25,088 nt of DNA from 73-13 sp035555435 (GTDB taxonomy: Bacteria > Actinomycetota > Actinomycetes > Actinomycetales > Microbacteriaceae). The stretch lies in the NCBI GenBank assembly GCA_035555435.1, contig DATMGN010000015.1:1-25088 (forward strand), written 5' to 3'. Positions 1 to 6,704 of this stretch are shown here, in pieces; within the stretch, counting starts at the first letter, position 1; each line of letters opens with the position of its first letter. Under the pieces are notes generated by a model. That model made no database searches and had not been told where the DNA came from. It saw only the letters and a list, made by a program, of their open reading frames with translations. The translations under genes and the position numbers were made by a program.

Positions 1-1
1 G

Positions 2-84
2 TGCGCGAGGGGGGACTTGAACCCCCACGCCCTTACGGGCACTAGCACCTCAAGCTAGCGCGTCTGCCATTCCGCCACCCGCGC
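2..84 (-). tRNA. tRNA-Leu (anticodon GAG)
   Basis: On the minus strand the sequence folds as a class II tRNA. The acceptor stem is GCGCGGG with CTCGCGC (one G-U pair). A D-arm lies near GCGGAATGGCAGACGC, and the anticodon stem CTAGC/GCTAG encloses the loop TTGAGGT, which gives anticodon GAG (reads CUC/CUU). A long variable arm contains GCCC and GGGC. The T-arm is GGGGG-TTCAAGT-CCCCC. The long variable arm and the anticodon both say leucine. The discriminator is A at position 2. Whether CCA is encoded cannot be judged at the window edge. Confidence 0.96.
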
Positions 85-91
85 GCAGCCA

Positions 92-103
92 CTCCCGCGG
101 GAG
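92..103. repeat. 12-bp perfect palindrome before tRNA-Leu
   Basis: CTCCCGCGGGAG is a perfect palindrome lying 8 bases upstream of the mature tRNA 5' end. A TAGCAT hexamer on the minus strand (116-121) is a possible -10 box for the tRNA, which would put the palindrome inside the 5' leader of the precursor. It could fold in the precursor RNA or bind a protein; no function is shown. Confidence 0.4.
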
Positions 104-124
104 CGACGAGGGTCAATGCTAGCA

Positions 125-154
125 CCCTTCGACTCGCCTGCGGCTCGCTCAGGG
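125..154. repeat. REP-like imperfect palindrome
   Basis: The segment begins CCCTTCGA and ends CTCAGGG, so its outer ends are complementary (CCCT/AGGG), with a GCC-TGC-GGC core. It lies at the 3' end of the nuclease gene and supplies that gene's last residues and TGA stop codon. This form (CCCTTCGA ... CTCAGGG) resembles short dispersed palindromes of high-GC genomes. Only one copy is in this window, so its dispersed nature is inference. Confidence 0.35.
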
Positions 155-850
155 AGCTGGGGAGAGCGCCGATTCGAACGCCTGCGCCGTGACGAGGATC
201 GGGTAGTGGTCGCTGCGTCCGCGGCGCAGCGTCTCGACCGAGAGGATGTCCATCCCGCGTCCCGTCACGAAGTCGAAGTGTCCGCGGACGAGCTTGAAGG
301 ACTCGTAGGTGCGCTTGTCGGAGAGGACGAGGTCGTAGCCGGCCTGGTTGAGGCGCTCGCCGAGGCGGTTGTGGAAGAGCGGATAGTTGTAGTCGCCGAC
401 GAGCAGCGCCGGCGCGGTCGTGGAGAGCCGGTCGAGGTGCTCGTGCGCGGCGATGATCTGCTTGCGCCGCAGCGAGTTACGGGAGGTGAGCGGCGCGGCG
501 TGGAACGAGCCGAGCACGAGGTGCTCGCCCGAGTCGACGTCGCGCAGCAGGGCGCCGACGAGGCGCTCGGGGGTGCGCTCGAACATGACGTCGTGCACGG
601 AGCGTTTAAGCGCGAAGGACTCCGAGTCCGCGAGCTCGAAGCGCTCCGTGCGATGGTAGACGGCGAGCGCGAGGTTGTTGCGTCGCGTGTGCTCCGAGAG
701 CGTGAGGTGGCCGATGTGCTCCGGCAGCGCGTGCGCGTGCACCTCCTGCAGGCACAGCGCGTCGAGCTCTGGGTCGCTTGAGACGATCCCCGCGAGTTCG
801 CCGATCGCCTTGCTGTGCAGCAGGTTGTAACTGATCACGCGAAAGGGCAC
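149..850 (-). CDS. endonuclease/exonuclease/phosphatase (EEP) family hydrolase
   Basis: A 233-residue protein of the metal-dependent EEP superfamily (DNase I / AP endonuclease / inositol phosphatase fold). It shows the family motifs in order: RVISYNLL near the N-terminus (metal-side Asn), LCLQEVHAH (metal-binding Glu), GSFHAAPL in the middle, LLVGDYNYP (catalytic Asp/Asn) and GRSDHYPIL near the C-terminus (Asp-His pair). It lacks a signal peptide and an extra domain, so it is probably cytoplasmic. The substrate (DNA, a phosphodiester or a lipid headgroup) cannot be told. GTG at 850 was chosen because a TATCGT box lies exactly 6 bases upstream and the EEP fold starts at once; an in-frame ATG at 883 would add 11 unconserved residues. 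The gene is divergent from the peroxidase gene. Confidence 0.85.
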   Translation of the reverse strand: MPFRVISYNLLHSKAIGELAGIVSSDPELDALCLQEVHAHALPEHIGHLTLSEHTRRNNLALAVYHRTERFELADSESFALKRSVHDVMFERTPERLVGALLRDVDSGEHLVLGSFHAAPLTSRNSLRRKQIIAAHEHLDRLSTTAPALLVGDYNYPLFHNRLGERLNQAGYDLVLSDKRTYESFKLVRGHFDFVTGRGMDILSVETLRRGRSDHYPILVTAQAFESALSPAP

Positions 851-856
851 GTTCGC

Positions 857-862
857 ACGATA
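857..862 (-). promoter_or_regulatory. -10 box of the EEP hydrolase, leaderless
   Basis: TATCGT on the minus strand, 6 bases before GTG 850. The same hexamer and spacing precede glgC. No convincing -35 box is visible. Confidence 0.5.
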
Positions 863-893
863 CCCGTCACATGTTGCATACATATGTCGTCGG

Positions 894-899
894 TACGCT
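894..899 (+). promoter_or_regulatory. -10 box of the peroxidase gene, leaderless
   Basis: TACGCT, 6 bases before GTG 906. The same hexamer precedes the sirtuin gene (6 bases) and fabG (7 bases). No clear -35 box is seen. Confidence 0.55.
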
Positions 900-905
900 G
901 GCGCC

Positions 906-1409
906 GTGAGTGACGCCGCCCTTGCCCCCGACCTGTACGACATCGAGGTCCGTACGATCGATGGTCGCGCGACGACGCTCGCGGACTACCGGGGACGCAC
1001 CGTGCTCGTCGTCAATGTCGCCTCCCGGTGCGGGCTCACGCCGCAGTACGAGCAGCTGGAGGCGCTGCAGCGCGAGTACGGCGATCGCGGCTTCACGGTG
1101 CTCGGCTTCCCCTGCAACCAGTTCATGGGCCAGGAGCCCGGGTCCAACGAGGAGATCCTCGACTACTGCTCGACGACGTGGGGCGTGTCCTTCCCGATGT
1201 TCGACAAGGTGAAGGTCAACGGCCCCGGCGCCCACCCCCTCTACAAGGCGCTCAAGAAGACGAAGGACGCCTCGGGGCACGGCGGGCTCGTCGCGTGGAA
1301 TTTCGAGAAGTTCCTCGTACTGCCCGACGGGTCGGTCCGGCGCTTCCGCCCACCGGTCAAGCCCGACGCGCCCGAAATCGTCGAGGCGATCGAGGCGTCG
1401 CTGACGTGA
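906..1409 (+). CDS. glutathione-peroxidase-family thiol peroxidase
   Basis: A 167-residue enzyme of the GPx branch of the thioredoxin fold, reducing hydrogen peroxide and organic hydroperoxides in the cytoplasm. Visible motifs are VNVASRCGLTPQY with the peroxidatic Cys42, GFPCNQFMGQEPG (Cys70) and AWNFEKFLV. Cys88 lies 46 residues after Cys42, the spacing of the resolving cysteine in non-selenium GPx enzymes. The reductant is therefore probably thioredoxin (or another cellular thiol system) rather than glutathione; this is inferred from the family. The active-site residue is Cys, not selenocysteine. The stop codon overlaps the next start by 4 bases (GTGA), so translation is probably coupled to the histidine phosphatase. 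Confidence 0.93.
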   Translation: MSDAALAPDLYDIEVRTIDGRATTLADYRGRTVLVVNVASRCGLTPQYEQLEALQREYGDRGFTVLGFPCNQFMGQEPGSNEEILDYCSTTWGVSFPMFDKVKVNGPGAHPLYKALKKTKDASGHGGLVAWNFEKFLVLPDGSVRRFRPPVKPDAPEIVEAIEASLT

Positions 1410-2047
1410 CCCGACTCACCCTCATCCGCCACGGACAGACCCCGTCGAACGTCCTCGGCCTGCTCGACACCGACGCGCCCGGCCCCGGCCTGACGGAGCT
1501 CGGCGAGCGGCAGGCGGCGGCGCTCCCCCGCCTGCTCATCGACCAGCCGGTCGACGCGGTCTACGTGAGCAAGCTCGTGCGCACCCACGCGACGGCGCTG
1601 CCGCTCGCCGACGACCGCTTCGTCGAGCGCATCCAGCTGCCGGGCATCCACGAGGTCGAGGCCGGCTCGCTCGAGATGCGCGGCGACGACGACGCGGTGC
1701 GCCGCTACATGTCGACGGCGTTCGCCTGGGGCGAGGGTGACCTCGACGCGCGTATCCCCGACGGTCCCGACGGCTACGAGTTCTTCGGCCGCTTCGACGC
1801 CGACATCGAGCGGGTCGTCCGCGAGGCGAGCCATCCCGTCGTCGTGAGCCACGGTGCGGCGATCCGCATCTGGGTCGGTCGCTCCGCGACGAACATCGAT
1901 CCCGAGTTCACGGCGGTGCATCACCTGCCCAACACGGGCATCGTCGAGCTCGAGGGCGAGCCCGGCGCCTGGCGCCTGCTGTCGTGGCCCGAGGCGCCGA
2001 TCACCGAGCCCGACCCGATCGACTTCGAGGTCGATCTGCCACAATGA
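1406..2047 (+). CDS. histidine phosphatase family protein
   Basis: A 213-residue member of the branch 1 histidine phosphatase (phosphoglycerate mutase-like) superfamily. The catalytic motif TLIRHGQT lies at residues 5-12, with His as the phosphate acceptor, and the second catalytic histidine is in VVVSHGAAIR. The central region differs from glycolytic GpmA, which is longer and strongly conserved, so a small-molecule phosphatase is more likely than mutase activity. The substrate is unknown. The GTG start overlaps the peroxidase TGA (GTGA), and the small GNAT gene starts 4 bases after its stop, so the three genes are probably co-transcribed. Confidence 0.88.
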   Translation: MTRLTLIRHGQTPSNVLGLLDTDAPGPGLTELGERQAAALPRLLIDQPVDAVYVSKLVRTHATALPLADDRFVERIQLPGIHEVEAGSLEMRGDDDAVRRYMSTAFAWGEGDLDARIPDGPDGYEFFGRFDADIERVVREASHPVVVSHGAAIRIWVGRSATNIDPEFTAVHHLPNTGIVELEGEPGAWRLLSWPEAPITEPDPIDFEVDLPQ

Positions 2048-2051
2048 CGCC

Positions 2052-2333
2052 ATGGCCGAGCATAGCTTCAGCGACAACCCCGACGCCCGGCGCTACGAAC
2101 TCCACATCGACGGCGAACTGATCGGCACGGCCGACTACGCGGTCAGCGGCGACACGGTCGCGATCACGCGGGTGTTCACCCGCCCGACGCATCGCGGTCA
2201 GGGGCTCGCGTACCTGACGACCGAGTACGCCGTCGACCGCATCGTCGCCGACGGCCGCAAGGTCGTGCCGGTGTGCTGGGTCGCCGAGCGCTGGTTCGGC
2301 GACCACCCCGAGCGCGCCGACGCGAGGGCGTAG
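2052..2333 (+). CDS. small GNAT-type N-acetyltransferase
   Basis: A 93-residue, single-domain protein of the short GNAT family (YjdJ-like, COG2388). It carries the compact pattern Y-E-L-H-I-D-G-E-L-I-G-T-A-D-Y, then VFTRPTHRGQGLAYLTTEYAVD, where RGQGLA is the acetyl-CoA pyrophosphate-binding loop. It ends in VVPVCWVAERWF, matching the usual end of this family. The acceptor substrate is unknown. The start lies 4 bases after the preceding stop, and a CACAAT hexamer 6 bases before the ATG could give an extra internal promoter. The gene ends 3 bases from the convergent downstream gene. Confidence 0.85.
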   Translation: MAEHSFSDNPDARRYELHIDGELIGTADYAVSGDTVAITRVFTRPTHRGQGLAYLTTEYAVDRIVADGRKVVPVCWVAERWFGDHPERADARA

Positions 2334-2336
2334 CGC

Positions 2337-2780
2337 TCAGGCCCACCAGCCCGGCTGCAGCACGACGCGCGCGTCGACGCCGGCGAGCGCGAGCTCCTCG
2401 CGCACCGCGCGCCGTGCCGGCTCGTTGGCCGCGGCGATGAGCTGGATCTCCCCCGCGAGGTTCGCGACGAGCACGGCGAGCTCGGCGGGCCGCTCGACCT
2501 CGGCGGCGTCGGGCCAGCGGAACGCGTCGGTCGCCGATCCGAGCTCAGAACGCCAATCCTGCTCGTCGAGCGCGCCGAGCACCTCCGCGAGGCGGCTGCG
2601 CGCGACGACGAGGTAGACCCGCTGCTCGACCCGATTCGTCCGGGTGCTCGCGACGGCGGGTGCCGGCGCGGATCTCGCGCGCGGGGCGCTGACCCGTGCC
2701 GCCCTCGGGCGCTCGGGCGCCCGGCGCGGCGAGCACACATCGCAGACGTCCGACTCGAGCCCGTGGATGCATTCGCTCAC
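2337..2780 (-). CDS. small Cys/His-motif protein, possible DarT (DUF4433) remnant
   Basis: A 147-residue protein. The N-terminus has a probable zinc-binding motif (Cys-x-His, seven residues, Cys-x-x-Cys: SECIHGLESDVCDVC). An Arg/Pro/Ala-rich, probably disordered linker follows (about residues 17-50), then a folded part beginning RVYLVVARSRLAEVL and ending in ANEPARRAVREEL ... VVLQPGWWA. From memory, actinobacterial DarT-like proteins start with a similar Cys/His motif, have RVYH-x-T and NL-x-x-IL at the fold start, and end in an ANxxAR ... PPWF stretch. This protein looks like those ends joined with the catalytic middle missing. No DarG-like macrodomain antitoxin is adjacent. GTG 2780 was chosen because a GGAGG lies just upstream; ATG 2798 is the alternative. 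Function unknown. Confidence 0.7.
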   Translation of the reverse strand: MSECIHGLESDVCDVCSPRRAPERPRAARVSAPRARSAPAPAVASTRTNRVEQRVYLVVARSRLAEVLGALDEQDWRSELGSATDAFRWPDAAEVERPAELAVLVANLAGEIQLIAAANEPARRAVREELALAGVDARVVLQPGWWA

Positions 2781-2856
2781 CCCACCATCCTCCCCCATTC
2801 GGGGTGCCCCCTCACTGGGTGCAGCGTGGAGGCTATCGACCGGCCGACGGAGTTCC

Positions 2857-2862
2857 TAGGAT
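2857..2862 (+). promoter_or_regulatory. -10 box of the HdeD-like gene, leaderless
   Basis: TAGGAT, 6 bases before GTG 2869, with no Shine-Dalgarno sequence between. Confidence 0.55.
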
Positions 2863-2868
2863 CGGGTT

Positions 2869-3474
2869 GTGTCGGCCAACGGCGTACCGCGGGGCGCCGC
2901 TCCGCAGGAGCGGCCTTGGCGTCCGCTCTGGTGGTGGTTCGTCATCCACGGCACGGTGGTCTCGGCGTGGGGCCTGTTCGCGCTCATCTCGCCCATGCGC
3001 GGGGCCGAGGGCTGGCTCATCGACGGCTTCGCCTATGGCGTCATGTTGCTGCTCGCCGGCGCGCAGCTCATCATCCAGGGCTACGGCTGGCGACGCTACG
3101 GCGACGGCTGGCTCGGGATCTTCCTCGGCGGCGTCGTCGGCATGCTGTTCGGCGCGGCGGTCGTCGTCTCGGCCCGGCTCGGCCAGCCCGACGTCATCTT
3201 CTGGATCGTCATCGTCTTCCTCGCGGTCGAGGGCACGATCTTCATCACGGGCACGTCGAGCGGGCTGCTGTTTCGCAACTGGGGGGTGCTGATGGGCGGC
3301 ATCATCTACATCGCCCTCGTCGTCATGCTCGTGCTGCGCTTCACGATCGACCAGGACTTCGAGATCCTCGACCCCGTGTGGGGCGCGCTCGGCCTGCTGT
3401 ACGGCTTCTCCATGATCGCGGCGGCGATCCAGGTGCGGCACAACGCGATCACCCAGGGCGGTCAGCTGGGCTGA
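2869..3474 (+). CDS. HdeD/DUF308-like integral membrane protein
   Basis: A 201-residue protein with about six predicted membrane segments, near residues 19-39, 50-68, 84-106, 111-131, 139-160 and 168-190, joined by very short loops. This layout, three helical hairpins rich in Gly and Ala, matches the HdeD/DUF308 family. E. coli HdeD is linked to acid resistance, but the molecular role of the family is not established, so no function is claimed here. The N-terminal 18 residues are cytoplasmic and Pro/Arg-rich. The 3' end overlaps dinB on the other strand by 13 bases. Confidence 0.75.
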   Translation: MSANGVPRGAAPQERPWRPLWWWFVIHGTVVSAWGLFALISPMRGAEGWLIDGFAYGVMLLLAGAQLIIQGYGWRRYGDGWLGIFLGGVVGMLFGAAVVVSARLGQPDVIFWIVIVFLAVEGTIFITGTSSGLLFRNWGVLMGGIIYIALVVMLVLRFTIDQDFEILDPVWGALGLLYGFSMIAAAIQVRHNAITQGGQLG

Positions 3475-4676
3475 TCGGGCCGTCTGCCGGGCAGCAGCCT
3501 CGCGGGGGTGAGTGCAGTGCGCCCGAAGCGCTCGCGCGCGCGGTCCACGGCCTGCTCGGCCTCGCGCCAGGAGTCGTCCTCCCACAGCGCCGCCTGTCCT
3601 TCCCCGAGTTCCGCGCGCACGCCGATGAGTCGCACCGGCTCGAGCGCGCCTTCGGCGTCGAGGAGCGCGATCGCGGCGGCGTGGATCGCGTGCCCCACGT
3701 CGGTGGGCTGCGGGAGCGTCCGGGCCCGCGTGATGGTGCGGAAGTCGCCGAACCGCACCTTGATCGACACGGTCCGCGCCTGGGCGCCCGCGCGTCGCAG
3801 TCGGGATCCGACGTCGTCGGCGAGCCGCCGCAGGACGCCTCGCAGTACATCCCGATCGGACACGTCCTCCTCGAACGTGGTCTCGCGCCCGATCGTTACC
3901 TCGTCGCGGTGCGTCACGACGGGTCGCGGGTCGACGCCGTGCGCGAGCTCGTGCAGCTTCTGCGCGGCCGCGTCGCCGAGGACGCGGCGCAGCACCGCCA
4001 TGGGCGTGTCGGCGAGGTCGCCGACGGTCGCGATCCCCCGGCTCCTCAGCCGCTCGTTTAGCTTGCCGCCGATGCCCCAGAGCGCGTCGACCGGCATGGG
4101 CCGCAGGAACTCGAGCGTGCTCGCGACCGGCACCACCAGCAGTCCGTCGGGCTTGGAGCGTCCCGAGGCGAGCTTCGCGACGAACTTCGTCCCCGCGACC
4201 CCGACGGAGGCGATGAGTCCCGTGCGCTCGCGCACCCGCTCCCGCAGCACGCGCGCGGCCTCGCGCGGTGATCCGATCGCGCGGCCCGCCCCGGCGACGT
4301 CGAGGAAGCCCTCGTCGATCCCGACCTCCTCGACGATGGGCGTGATCGTGCGGCACACGTCGAAGAACACGCCCGACCAGTGCTCGTAGCGCTCGCGGTG
4401 CGGCTCCACGACGACGGCCTGCGGGCAGCGGCGCAGCGCCACCGCCATGGGCATCGCCGAGTTGACGCCGTAGCGCCGCGCCTCGTACGTCGCGGCGGTG
4501 ACGACGGCGCGGGGTGAGTCGCGGCCGACGATGACGGGACGGCCGCGCAGTTCGGGGCGGTCGAGCAGCTCGACGGACGCGAAGAACGCGTCGAGGTCGG
4601 CGTGCAGGATCGTCGCGCCCGTGTCGTCGGCGCCCTCGGCGCTGACGAGCCGGTCGCGCCCGTCCTGTCGGCTCAT
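3462..4676 (-). CDS. dinB: DNA polymerase IV (Y-family translesion polymerase)
   Basis: A 404-residue error-prone DNA polymerase that bypasses damaged bases. The palm metal ligands are visible: Asp27 in ILHADLDAFFASVE and the pair Asp121-Glu122 in GIDEGFLDV. Also present are the fingers motif YEARRYGVNSAMPM, the conserved GVAGTKFVAKLASGRSKPDG, a helix-hairpin-helix region (WGIGGKLNERLRSRGIATVGDLAD) and a little-finger domain to the end. Length is somewhat above the 350-residue E. coli enzyme, with about 20 extra N-terminal residues. GIDEGFLD replaces the more usual SIDEAFLD but keeps both acids. The short tail (ARLLPGRRPDQPS) shows no clear clamp-binding motif. Divergent from the SGNH gene. 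No LexA box of the CGAAC-N4-GTTCG type is seen upstream, so SOS control is not supported. Confidence 0.95.
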   Translation of the reverse strand: MSRQDGRDRLVSAEGADDTGATILHADLDAFFASVELLDRPELRGRPVIVGRDSPRAVVTAATYEARRYGVNSAMPMAVALRRCPQAVVVEPHRERYEHWSGVFFDVCRTITPIVEEVGIDEGFLDVAGAGRAIGSPREAARVLRERVRERTGLIASVGVAGTKFVAKLASGRSKPDGLLVVPVASTLEFLRPMPVDALWGIGGKLNERLRSRGIATVGDLADTPMAVLRRVLGDAAAQKLHELAHGVDPRPVVTHRDEVTIGRETTFEEDVSDRDVLRGVLRRLADDVGSRLRRAGAQARTVSIKVRFGDFRTITRARTLPQPTDVGHAIHAAAIALLDAEGALEPVRLIGVRAELGEGQAALWEDDSWREAEQAVDRARERFGRTALTPARLLPGRRPDQPS

Positions 4677-4682
4677 GTAGGC

Positions 4683-4688
4683 ATTGTC
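4683..4688 (-). promoter_or_regulatory. candidate -10 box of dinB
   Basis: GACAAT on the minus strand, 6 bases before ATG 4676. It departs from TANNNT at the first base, so support comes mainly from the shared spacing. Confidence 0.35.
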
Positions 4689-4691
4689 TTC

Positions 4692-4697
4692 GATACT
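4692..4697 (+). promoter_or_regulatory. candidate -10 box of the SGNH hydrolase gene
   Basis: GATACT, 6 bases before ATG 4704. GGAG in the spacer is only 2 bases from the start, too close for a normal ribosome-binding site. Confidence 0.4.
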
Positions 4698-4703
4698 GGA
4701 GAC

Positions 4704-5465
4704 ATGCACCCCTGGACGCGCTACGTGGCGCTCGGCGACTCGTTCACGGAGGGCATCGGCGACCCGGAGCCCGGCATCCCCGGCGGTCACCGCGGCTGGG
4801 CCGACCGCGTCGCCGAGGAGCTCGCCGCGCAGGCGAGCGAGTTCTCCTACGCGAACCTCGCGGTGCGCGGCCGCCTGCTGCAGGGCATCTGGGACGAGCA
4901 GGTCGCGCCCGCGCTCGCGCTCGAGCCCGACCTCGTCACGGTGTCGGCCGGGGGGAACGACATCCTGCGGCCCGGCAGCGACCCCGACGAGGTCGCGTCC
5001 CGGTTGGACTTGATGATCGCCGAGCTGCGTTCTGGCGGCGCCACCGTCGTCGTCTTCACAGGGCCCGACATCGGCATGACGCCGGTCATGCGCGCGATCC
5101 GCGGCAAGGTCGCGATCTTCAACGAGCACGTCCACACGGTCGCGCTTCGCCACGACGCGGTCGTCGCGGACCTGTGGGCGCTGCGGGATCTCGCGTTGGC
5201 GCCCATGTGGGCGCCGGACCGGCTCCACTTCTCACCGCTCGGCCACCACACGATCGCGCGCATGGTGCTGCGCTCGCTCGGCGTCGAGCACGGGCTCGAG
5301 GAGCTCGAGCCGCCGGAGCTGCCCGCGAAGTCGTGGCGCCGGGCGCGCGCCGACGACCTCGCCTGGGCGAAGGACTACTTCGTGCCGTGGATCGGCCGGC
5401 GCCTGACGGGCCGTTCCTCGGGCGACGGCATCCAGCCGAAGCGGCCCGAGCTCGGCGGGGTCTGA
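4704..5465 (+). CDS. SGNH/GDSL-family hydrolase
   Basis: A 253-residue serine esterase/lipase-type hydrolase. The four SGNH blocks are present: VALGDSFTEG (nucleophile Ser, block I), ANLAVRG (Gly, block II), VSAGGNDIL (Asn, block III) and APDRLHFSPLGH (Asp and His, block V). There is no signal peptide or membrane segment, so it probably acts in the cytoplasm. The C-terminal 60 residues (from about LGVEHGLEEL) follow the catalytic His and include a Trp-rich stretch near WAKDYFVPWIGRR that resembles other actinobacterial members. The substrate is unknown. It ends 2 bases from the convergent carboxypeptidase gene. Confidence 0.9.
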   Translation: MHPWTRYVALGDSFTEGIGDPEPGIPGGHRGWADRVAEELAAQASEFSYANLAVRGRLLQGIWDEQVAPALALEPDLVTVSAGGNDILRPGSDPDEVASRLDLMIAELRSGGATVVVFTGPDIGMTPVMRAIRGKVAIFNEHVHTVALRHDAVVADLWALRDLALAPMWAPDRLHFSPLGHHTIARMVLRSLGVEHGLEELEPPELPAKSWRRARADDLAWAKDYFVPWIGRRLTGRSSGDGIQPKRPELGGV

Positions 5466-5467
5466 GC

Positions 5468-6691
5468 TCAGCGACCCGGGTTGCTCCAGCGCCACTGCGC
5501 GCCCGGATCCGGCAGCGGCGCGTCGAGGCGCAGCTCGACCTGGACCCGCTCCCGGGGGGAGGCGAGCGTCGCGGAGCCGACGACCTGCCCTGCCTCGCCC
5601 GTGACGACGGGCGCGAGCTCGACCTCCGCGACGAGCGTCTCCGCACCCCAGACGAGGAACGTCGCGTTCTGACTCGACACCGCGTCGGCGCTCGCCGACC
5701 ACCTCGTCGTGTAGTCGCCGAAGTCGGTGCCCGCGGGGACCGAGAGCTCCTGGAATCCGGCGACGGCGCTCGCGAGCAGCGTCCGGATGCTCTCGTTGAC
5801 CGTCGCGTGGTCCGGCCCGCCGAGCACCGCGCCGACGAGCGTCACGGTGCGCTCGCCGACGACGACGTCGGCGGAGAAGAGCAGGCAGGCGCCCGCCTCG
5901 TCGAGCGTGCCCGTCTTGATGCCGTCGATGCCGTCGACGCTGAGCAGCGCGTTCGTCGTCGTGATCTCGCCGACGTCGGGGATGTGCGCGCTGCCCTGCG
6001 CGACGATGCCCGCCGTGACCGGGTTCGCGAGGGCGAGCTCGCCGATCCGGATGAGGTCGGGGATCGTGCTCGTGTTACCGGGGTCGACGCCCGTCGGCTC
6101 GAGGATCGTCGTGCCCGCCAGGCCGTTCGCGGAGAGCCACTCGGCCGCCGCGGCGGCGAACGCGTCCTGGGAGCCGAAGACCCAGTCGACGAGCGTCCGG
6201 GCGTGGTTGCCGGACGAGCTCACGAGCATCGCCTCGAGCACATCCCGTTCGCTGATGACACTCCCCTCGTAGGCGGCGACCCGGCTCTCGCCCTCGGCGA
6301 TCGCGTCCGCGTAGTACTGCTCGTCCTGCGCCGACAGCTCGCGCAGCGGGCCGTCGCCCTCGGTGATCGGCATCCGGTCGAGCGCGATGAGCGCGGTGAC
6401 GATCTTCGTCACGGAGGCGATCGGCCGTGGCGCTGCATCCCCCGCGATGACGAGCGGCGCATCCCAGCCGACCGCGCCGATGCCCGAGCTGCCGTAGTCC
6501 GCCGGCGTCGGCACCGCGGGGGCGCCCGCGGGCAGCTGCGGCGCCGCGGCGACCGGGATCGTCTCCGGTAGCGGGAGCCCGAGCGCGACCGCCGAGTAGC
6601 CGCCGAGCCCGATCGCGCCGAGCCCGACGAGCGCGACGGCGCCGACCGCGATGCGGCGACGAACGTAGACCTCGCGACCGTGTCTCGGCAT
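5468..6691 (-). CDS. D-alanyl-D-alanine carboxypeptidase (S11 penicillin-binding protein family)
   Basis: A 407-residue envelope enzyme predicted to trim the terminal D-Ala from peptidoglycan stem peptides. The three serine-transferase motifs are in place: SVTK at 93-96 (nucleophile Ser93), SGN at 160-162 and KTG at 259-261. A basic N-terminus (RRR) and a hydrophobic helix (about 14-36) form an uncleaved anchor or signal peptide. A Pro/Ala-rich spacer (40-65) then leads to the extracytoplasmic domain, and a beta-rich C-terminal domain follows KTG. S11 and S13 enzymes differ in layout; the short SxxK-SxN distance fits S11. A TAGACT box 7 bases upstream of ATG overlaps the stop codon of the preceding methyltransferase gene. 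Confidence 0.92.
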   Translation of the reverse strand: MPRHGREVYVRRRIAVGAVALVGLGAIGLGGYSAVALGLPLPETIPVAAAPQLPAGAPAVPTPADYGSSGIGAVGWDAPLVIAGDAAPRPIASVTKIVTALIALDRMPITEGDGPLRELSAQDEQYYADAIAEGESRVAAYEGSVISERDVLEAMLVSSSGNHARTLVDWVFGSQDAFAAAAAEWLSANGLAGTTILEPTGVDPGNTSTIPDLIRIGELALANPVTAGIVAQGSAHIPDVGEITTTNALLSVDGIDGIKTGTLDEAGACLLFSADVVVGERTVTLVGAVLGGPDHATVNESIRTLLASAVAGFQELSVPAGTDFGDYTTRWSASADAVSSQNATFLVWGAETLVAEVELAPVVTGEAGQVVGSATLASPRERVQVELRLDAPLPDPGAQWRWSNPGR

Positions 6692-6698
6692 GACGGCG

Positions 6699-6704
6699 AG
6701 TCTA
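6699..6704 (-). promoter_or_regulatory. -10 box of the carboxypeptidase gene, overlapping an upstream stop codon
   Basis: TAGACT on the minus strand, 7 bases before ATG 6691. Its first three bases are the TAG stop codon of the upstream RNA methyltransferase gene. Confidence 0.55.

Noticed and set aside
2833..4356. 507-residue open frame on the minus strand
   Set aside because: Arg/Ala-rich nonsense translation covering the HdeD-like gene and part of dinB in the wrong frame.
3462..4676. Inactive DinB because of GIDEGFLD
   Set aside because: The metal-binding Asp and Glu are both kept; only neighbouring residues differ from SIDEAFLD.
4677..4703. LexA/SOS box before dinB
   Set aside because: No CGAAC-N4-GTTCG-like dyad is present in the 27-base divergent region.
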